Under the pieces are notes generated by a model that was given only the letters and a program-made list of their open reading frames with translations, ran no database searches and was not told where the DNA came from. The position numbers and the translations under genes were made by a program. From the NCBI GenBank assembly GCA_026713825.1, contig JAPONS010000013.1, positions 1-39,777 on the forward strand: DNA of 39,777 nt. Direction: 5' to 3'. Of this stretch, positions 39,626 through 39,777 are shown in pieces. The stretch's first letter is position 1, and each line of letters begins with the position of its first letter. The stretch comes from Chloroflexota bacterium (lineage in GTDB: Bacteria > Chloroflexota > Dehalococcoidia > Lucifugimonadales > UBA1127).

Positions 39626-39653
39626 GCGCGGGTAGCTGTTCACGCCGGGGAGC

Positions 39654-39686
39654 AATGGTGGGGGCCGCTTTGCGGCCCCCACCATT
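39654..39686 (+). terminator. Intrinsic terminator of the addBA-like operon
   Basis: AATGGTGGGGGCCGC / GCGGCCCCCACCATT, a perfect 15-bp stem with a TTT loop, followed by CGTTTTCG, 28 nt after the stop codon. Confidence 0.8.
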
Positions 39687-39777
39687 CGTTTTCGCGACGG
39701 AGTGGCTAAACCAAGATTCCGGGGGGGGGGAACCGCACGCCCGCGGCGGGGAGCCCGCCTGCGGTGGTTCTGCCCAA

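Overview
This is a GC-rich bacterial contig, probably from the Chloroflexota (an uncultured marine Dehalococcoidia / SAR202-like lineage). That assignment is inference from gene content: three MetE-type methyltransferase paralogues, a phthalate-type Rieske oxygenase beside a Gfo/Idh dehydrogenase, NIPSNAP, DedA, NCS2 and Amt proteins, and several lipoproteins with Pro-Thr linkers. No rRNA or phylogenetic marker is present to prove it. Two tRNA genes are present: Arg-TCG, and a CAT-anticodon tRNA that looks like Ile2 or Met.

Layout. 1-1466: the 3' part of a secreted or surface protein with cadherin-like and BACON-like beta-sandwich domains. 1531-3539: tRNA-Arg and two overlapping oligopeptide-type ABC permeases. 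3665-6490: NIPSNAP, a class II aldolase and a divergent class I aminotransferase. 6487-12951: a long minus-strand run, read 5' to 3' as FAD amine oxidase, hypothetical, Rieske oxygenase, Gfo/Idh dehydrogenase, TusA-like, DsrE-like, TusA::MetE fusion. 12952-13827: a mostly non-coding stretch with hairpin repeats and a decayed enolase-superfamily remnant. 13828-17958: a lipoprotein, an ammonium transporter, and a divergent nucleobase transporter fused to a degenerate GHKL-ATPase-like domain. 18089-19337: a lower-GC island with an XRE repressor, an ImmA/IrrE protease and a DUF3892 protein. 19687-23644: DedA, a tandem DUF427 protein interrupted by an in-frame TGA, a membrane protein, an SRPBCC protein and a ricin-like lipoprotein. 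23669-28897: alpha/beta hydrolase, DUF1801, tRNA, a flavin disulfide reductase-like protein and an oligopeptide-binding lipoprotein. 29096-32829: two tandem core-MetE proteins, a Cache lipoprotein and a Cys-repeat lipoprotein. 33027-39625: an AddB-like/AddA-like helicase-nuclease pair followed by a strong terminator.

Most notable signals. (1) In the DUF427 gene, TGA at 20780-20782 sits exactly where the family has its conserved Cys (the 'CPxKG' site). Twelve bases later begins a perfect 7-bp hairpin with G as second loop base, 19 nt after TGA, with an additional 6-bp lower stem. This is the geometry of a bacterial SECIS element, so the gene may encode an undescribed selenoprotein; a nonsense mutation or a base-call error is the competing explanation. 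(2) Two TusA-like modules with a CG[E/S] motif instead of CPxP, a DsrE-like protein and a MetE-type zinc methyltransferase are co-encoded, one TusA-like module being fused to the methyltransferase. This suggests a sulfur-carrier/methyl-transfer system. (3) An XRE-ImmA/IrrE pair and a DUF3892 gene share TTGCGCAA palindromes in their promoters, which suggests a small protease-controlled regulon. (4) The divergent Amt and NCS2 promoters flank a perfect 10-bp dyad, which suggests joint nitrogen control.
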